From: Nonomuraea cavernae
Lineage (GTDB): Bacteria; Actinomycetota; Actinomycetes; Streptosporangiales; Streptosporangiaceae
NCBI RefSeq assembly: GCF_014646355.1
Contig: NZ_BMNH01000029.1
Location: 1-64,000 of the forward strand
Direction of reading: 5' to 3'
Length of the DNA: 64,000 nucleotides
Below, one piece after another: positions 59,981 through 64,000 of this stretch. The notes beneath the pieces are model-generated. The model worked only from the letters and a program-made list of their open reading frames with translations. It was not told the DNA's origin and did not search any database. Each line of letters opens with the position of its first letter. Within the stretch, counting starts at the first letter, position 1. The translations under genes were made by a program, and so were the position numbers.

Positions 59981-62314
59981 GTGTCGGCCATTCCTGAATT
60001 CAGCGCCTCGTCCATGGACGAGAACCCGGCCCCGGACGAAGCGGTCCTCGATCAGGTAGCCCAGAAGGTGTTGTGGCTCGCGACCTCCATGGTCCACCAC
60101 GCGAACCGGGTCAGGGCGAATCCGAGCGGCATCAAGGTCGGCGGCCACCAGGCGTCGTCGGCGTCCATGGTGAGCCTGATGACCGCGCTGTGGTTCGACG
60201 GTCTCACGGCGCAGGACCGGGTCTCGGTGAAGCCGCACGCGTCCCCCGTCCTGCACGCGATCAACTACCTGCTGGGGCGACTCGACAGCAGCTATCTGTC
60301 ACGACTGCGCGAGTACGGCGGCCTCCAGCCGTACCCGTCCAGGACGAAGGACCCCGACCACCCTGACTACTCCACCGGCAGCGTCGGCATCGGAGCCACC
60401 GCACCCGTCTGGGGCGCGATCGCGAGGCGCTTCCTCGCGGCCCGGCTCGGCACCGAGGCCGGGGGCCGCCAGATCTCGCTGCTCGGCGACGCCGAGTTGG
60501 ACGAGGGCGCGATCTGGGAGTGTGTGGCCGATCCCATGGTGTCCCACCTCGGGGAGGTCCTGTGGGTGGTAGACCTCAACCGCCAGTCACTCGACCGGGT
60601 GGTGCCGGACATCGCCATCGGAAGGTGGTCCGGCATGTTCGCCGCCGCCGGCTGGGACGTGGTGCAGGTGAAGTACGGCCGTCAGCTGCACCGCGTGTTC
60701 GCCCGTGCCGGCGGAGAGGCCCTGCGCCGTCGCATCGACGAGATGAGCAACGAGGAGTACCAGTGGCTCCTGCGCTCACCGGTCCCGGAACTGCGCGAAC
60801 GGCTCATCGGCGGCGGCCTCCGCGGCCCCGCCCTGCGACGGGTGCTGCGCGACAGTGACGACGCCGAGATCGCGGCGCTGATCCGTGACCTCGGCGGGCA
60901 CGACATGGCCGAACTGTCGCGGGCCTTCGCCACGGCGGACCCCACCCGCCCCACCGTGGTGTTCGCCTACACGATCAAGGGCTGGAACCTGCCGATCGAG
61001 GGCCACCCGGGAAACCACTCGGCCCTGCTGTCGGACGGCCAGTACGCGCAGCTCGCCGAGCGGACCGGTGCCGATCCGGAGAACCCGTGGCGCCCCTTCG
61101 AAGCGGGCTCCCCCGCTGACCGGCTCTGCGCCGAGGTCGCCGCCCGCCTGCGGCGCGAGGAACCCCCGCGCAACGAGCCGCCCGCGGTGCCCGCTGAGCT
61201 CGGCAGGCGCTACCGAGGACGTCAGTCGACGCAGGCGACCCTGGGACGCGTGCTCGGCGACCTCGCGCGGGACGCGCCGGACGTCGCGGCCCGGGTGGTG
61301 ACCGTCTCCCCCGACGTCGCGAGCTCCACCAATGCCGGCGGCTGGATCAACCGCGTCGGCGTGTGGTCGCCCCGTGAACGCCATGACTGGTTCGCGGAGG
61401 ACGGCGACCGCCTCATCCGGTGGCGTGAGTCGCCGCGGAGTCAGCACATCGAGCTGGGGATCGCCGAGGTCAATCTGATGGGCCTGCTCGGCGAACTCGG
61501 CGCCACCTGGATGACCGTGGGCGAGCCGCTGCTCCCGATCGGCACGATCTATGACCCGTTCGTGGGGCGCGCGTTGGAGCCGTGGTCGTTCGGCACGTAC
61601 GCCGGCGGGCGGTCCATCCTGGTCGGCACCCCGTCGGGGGTCACGCTCGCCTCGGAGGGCGGCGCGCACCAGAGTGTCGTCACCCCCACGCTCGGCCTGC
61701 AACAGCCGGGCGTCACCACGTACGAGCCGGCCTTCGCCGTAGAGGCCGAATGGTGCCTCCTGCACGCGCTGTCCCGTCTCGGCCGGGCTGACGGCGAGTC
61801 GGCCTACCTGCGTCTCACCACGCGGCCGATCGAGCAGGAACTGGCCGCCGTCCCGGCCGACGCGGTGGGCCGGGAGCGGCGGCGGCGAGCCGTGCTGAGC
61901 GGTGGATACCGTCTCCGGTCCGTGCCGGGGGCGCCCGAGGTCACCCTCGCGGCCGTCGGTGCGCTGGTGCCGGAGGCGATCGAGGCGGCCGAGCGGCTGG
62001 ACCAGGCCGGTGTCGCCTGCGACGTGGTCGTCATCACCTCCTACGACCTGCTGTGGCGGGCCATGGCGGCGGGCCGACCCAGCATCCTGGACGAGATCTT
62101 CCCGGCCTCCCGCCGTTCGCCGTTGGTGACCGTGCTGGACGGGCATCCGCACACGCTCGCCTTTCTCGGCGCGTTCACCGGGAGCGCGGTGTCCTGCCTC
62201 GGTGTTTCGGGCTTCGGGCAGGGCGGCTCACTGGAGGACGTGTACCGCAGCCACCACATCGACACGTCGTCCATCGTGCAGGCCGCGCTGAAGCTTCTCG
62301 GTCAACCCGGCTGA
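59981..62314 (+). CDS. AceE/transketolase-fold 2-oxoacid dehydrogenase E1 (stand-alone)
   Basis: 777 residues, the homodimeric E1 type in which both ThDP-binding halves are in one chain but shorter than AceE (about 890-920). N-terminal block GIKVGGHQASSASMVSLMTA, ThDP/Mg site GDAELDEGAIWE (169-180) through Asn200 in DLNRQSLD, and YTIKGWNLPIEGHPGNHSA. The second half has IELGIAEVNLMGLLGELG with the catalytic Glu and YEPAFAVEAEWCLLHAL. Decarboxylates a 2-oxo acid. No E2 or E3 is nearby, so it must share the cell's or act as a ThDP lyase/transferase. GTG at 59981 after GGAGAG. Confidence 0.87.
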   Translation: MSAIPEFSASSMDENPAPDEAVLDQVAQKVLWLATSMVHHANRVRANPSGIKVGGHQASSASMVSLMTALWFDGLTAQDRVSVKPHASPVLHAINYLLGRLDSSYLSRLREYGGLQPYPSRTKDPDHPDYSTGSVGIGATAPVWGAIARRFLAARLGTEAGGRQISLLGDAELDEGAIWECVADPMVSHLGEVLWVVDLNRQSLDRVVPDIAIGRWSGMFAAAGWDVVQVKYGRQLHRVFARAGGEALRRRIDEMSNEEYQWLLRSPVPELRERLIGGGLRGPALRRVLRDSDDAEIAALIRDLGGHDMAELSRAFATADPTRPTVVFAYTIKGWNLPIEGHPGNHSALLSDGQYAQLAERTGADPENPWRPFEAGSPADRLCAEVAARLRREEPPRNEPPAVPAELGRRYRGRQSTQATLGRVLGDLARDAPDVAARVVTVSPDVASSTNAGGWINRVGVWSPRERHDWFAEDGDRLIRWRESPRSQHIELGIAEVNLMGLLGELGATWMTVGEPLLPIGTIYDPFVGRALEPWSFGTYAGGRSILVGTPSGVTLASEGGAHQSVVTPTLGLQQPGVTTYEPAFAVEAEWCLLHALSRLGRADGESAYLRLTTRPIEQELAAVPADAVGRERRRRAVLSGGYRLRSVPGAPEVTLAAVGALVPEAIEAAERLDQAGVACDVVVITSYDLLWRAMAAGRPSILDEIFPASRRSPLVTVLDGHPHTLAFLGAFTGSAVSCLGVSGFGQGGSLEDVYRSHHIDTSSIVQAALKLLGQPG

Positions 62315-62378
62315 GGGATGCCACCCGCGTCGCCGCGGCTAGCGCAGGAAGGCGGCGGCCACTCCCGCGTCTACCGGG

Positions 62379-62935
62379 ATGTGGCGGCGAGCAGCCGTAC
62401 CTGGTGGGCCTGGCAACGTCATGGGCCTGTGGATCCTGCAGGAGTGCCTGCGTGCCTGGGGCGAGCCCGGCCTGACGGACCTGCTGGCCGAGGCCGAGCG
62501 GGCCGGGACCGACGCGGTCATCGCCCCCGACGATCCGTCGTTCCTGGCGCCCGGCGACATGCCGGGCCGCATCGCCGCCTACTGCGCCCGCACCGGCCGG
62601 CGCCCACCGGCCGACCGCGCCCAGGTCGTACGATGCATCCTGCAGAGCCTGGCCCTCGCCTACCAGCGGGCCATCACCGGCGCCGTCCGCCTCAGCGGCC
62701 GGCCCGTCGAGGTGGTGCACCTGGTGGGCGGCGGCTCGCGCAACGGGCTGCTGTGCCGGCTCACCGCCGACGCGACCGGCCTGCCGGTGGTCGCCGGCCC
62801 GGTCGAGGCGGCCGCGCTGGGCAACGCGCTGGTCCAGGCACGGGCACGTGGCCTGGTCGGCGATCTGGCCGAGATGCGGGATCTGGTACGACGAAGCGCG
62901 GGCGTGCGCGTCTACGAGCCACGGGGCACCGATGA
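62379..62935 (+). pseudogene. Rhamnulokinase-like FGGY kinase, C-terminal remnant
   Basis: Only the last third of a FGGY sugar kinase remains: GGPGNVMGLWILQECLRAWG, QSLALAYQRAITGAVRL, VEVVHLVGGGSRNGLLCRLT and GPVEAAALGNALVQARARG, which carry the ATP-domain Gly-rich motif. The sugar-binding N-terminal domain is absent, there is no normal start, and the frame has no stop before it enters the LacI gene. The segment 62315-62378 has no recognisable content. Confidence 0.75.
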
Positions 62936-63531
62936 GGACTGTGAGCATCAAGGAAGTCGCGGCCAGGGCGGGAGTGTCGCCCGGCACGGTGTCCAACGTG
63001 CTCAACCGTCCCGAGAAGGTGGCCGGCGAGACCCGCGAGCGGGTCGAGGCGGCGATCAGGGACCTCGGCTTCGTCAGGCACGGCTCGGCCTCCATCCGGC
63101 AGTGCCAGGACCGGCGGCGGGGCGCGTACCAGGCTCTGACGGCCGCCGGTCGCGACCCGCGCGAGCTGCGCGAGATCTCGATGCCCACGATGACGGCGAA
63201 GGCCGGGCAGGAGGCGGCCGAGAAGCTGCTCTCCGAGGGGGCGCTGCCCGGCGCGCTCTTCTGCGCCAACGACCTGCTGGCTCTGGGCGTGCTGCGCGGC
63301 CTGCTGCACGCGGGCGTGCGGGTGCCCGGCGACGTGTCGCTGATCGGCTATGACGACATCGACTTCGCCTCGGCCTCGGCCGTGTCGCTCAGCTCGATCC
63401 GGCAGCCGACCTACCAGCTCGGCCGGGTGGCCACCGAACTGCTGCTGGACGAGTGCGACAACCCGGAGACGCACGCGCACCAGCAGATCATGTTCCAGCC
63501 GGATCTCGTCGTCCGCGAATCCACGCGGTAG
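62932..63531 (+). CDS. LacI-family regulator with an internal in-frame deletion
   Basis: 199 residues, versus about 330-345 in the family. The HTH and hinge are intact (SIKEVAARAGVSPGTVSNVL, RPEKVAGETRERVEAAIRDL, VRHGSASI). The next residue joins directly to the C-terminal half of the ligand domain (RRGAYQALTAAGRDP, GALFCANDLLALGVLRGLL, VSLIGYDDIDFA). About 130-140 residues of the effector-binding core are missing while the frame stays open. It can perhaps still bind DNA but not its sugar, or it is a decaying gene. Located just after the kinase remnant of the same presumed locus. Confidence 0.75.
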   Translation: MRTVSIKEVAARAGVSPGTVSNVLNRPEKVAGETRERVEAAIRDLGFVRHGSASIRQCQDRRRGAYQALTAAGRDPRELREISMPTMTAKAGQEAAEKLLSEGALPGALFCANDLLALGVLRGLLHAGVRVPGDVSLIGYDDIDFASASAVSLSSIRQPTYQLGRVATELLLDECDNPETHAHQQIMFQPDLVVRESTR

Positions 63532-63564
63532 GTTGTCCCCCTAACCGGACATACGGGGTTGATC

Positions 63565-64000
63565 ATGTCAACTGGGATTCGTCATGTTCTCGGAATCGTC
63601 GCCGGCTTAGTTCTTCCTCCGCTGATCGCCGCAGGTCTGATGTACGGAGTGACCGACGTCTCCGCCGGCTACCAGCGGTTCACCACCTCCTGGGCCGGGC
63701 TCGGCGGGCTCGTGGTCGCGGGCGTGCTGCTCGCCCTGCTGACCGGCTCACGGCTGTCGCCGGTCTCCTCACTCATCGGCGGGCTCATGTTCACCGGGCT
63801 CGGGATCGTCCCGATACTGGACATGCGCGGCCTGATTGCGCTGCCCGAGGCGTGGATCGGCGGCCAGTTCCGGTCCGGCTACCTGACCCTCGGTCACACC
63901 GGGCTCTTCCTCTTCCTCGGCGTCGCGTTGCTCGTGGTGTCGGCCTTCCCGTCGCGTTGGCGGTCCACCCGTCCGCCGGTGGTGACGCCAGGCCACTACT
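63565..64000 (+). CDS. Membrane protein, 3' end beyond the window
   Basis: An open frame from ATG 63565 to the window end (145 codons seen). It encodes about four hydrophobic helices (HVLGIVAGLVLPPLIAAGL, GLGGLVVAGVLLALL, SSLIGGLMFTGLGIVPIL, GLFLFLGVALLVVSAF) and a Pro/Arg-rich C-terminal region. No family recognised. The codon bias is normal for the genome. A weak GGGG lies 8-11 nt upstream. Confidence 0.7.
   Translation, partial: MSTGIRHVLGIVAGLVLPPLIAAGLMYGVTDVSAGYQRFTTSWAGLGGLVVAGVLLALLTGSRLSPVSSLIGGLMFTGLGIVPILDMRGLIALPEAWIGGQFRSGYLTLGHTGLFLFLGVALLVVSAFPSRWRSTRPPVVTPGHY

Overview
The window is high-GC DNA (codon third positions almost all G/C, frequent GTG starts, dense 4-nt ATGA/GTGA gene overlaps) from an actinomycete. 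An SsgB-type sporulation regulator (3689) and paired eukaryote-type Ser/Thr kinases suggest a sporulating mycelial genus, with a Streptosporangiaceae-like organism my best guess by inference. Nothing indicates a plasmid or phage. The interval looks like ordinary chromosome carrying two worn insertion-sequence remnants and several decayed genes.

Layout. 1-3.1 kb: the tail of an IS5-type transposase, a membrane Ser/Thr kinase and a degenerate IS3 element with recognisable terminal inverted repeats. 3.1-19 kb: housekeeping and small regulatory genes: tRNA-Val(CAC), ssgB, a DUF305/LVIVD lipoprotein pair, a second kinase, a LysR-pabB-pabC operon diverging from a dehydrogenase-RidA fusion, hutH with an ArsR regulator, an ArsR-SRPBCC fusion behind twin operators, a Gly-Cys-Val tRNA cluster and kptA. 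19.1-28.1 kb: a CYP51/CYP123 cluster with the gene set of the mycobacterial cyp51 locus (ferredoxin, SDR, aldehyde dehydrogenase, second SDR, HIBADH-like dehydrogenase, CMD protein, NTF2-fold protein). It also has a TetR gene, and a 14-bp palindrome sits at both of its control points.

28-45.7 kb: an ATPase pseudogene, a two-gene semialdehyde module, a Tat-exported PhoX-like protein, a D,D-carboxypeptidase, and an LLM monooxygenase/FMN reductase pair. Next come a graspetide-type RiPP pair (precursor 38288-38548, ATP-grasp ligase 37331-38284) opposite a GntR regulator, then a LysR gene facing an ammonia-lyase/M20 set that includes an M20 pseudogene. 45.7-62.3 kb: a 16.6-kb divergent catabolic island. 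Leftward it carries amidase, a Liv-type ABC importer and an IclR regulator. Rightward it carries CoA transferase, 2-hydroxyacid dehydrogenase, hydantoinase A and B, a CitE-like lyase and a transketolase-fold 2-oxoacid dehydrogenase E1. Matching dyads lie just upstream of both first genes. 62.3-64 kb: remnants of a sugar-kinase/LacI locus and a membrane protein cut by the window end.

How the parts work together (inference). The TetR cluster is probably one oxidative regulon acting on a lipid, sterol or terpenoid. The IclR island probably imports an amide- or lactam-type compound, hydrolyses it, activates it with CoA and cleaves it. The RiPP pair should make a macrocyclised peptide, but no methyltransferase, protease or exporter was seen beside it.
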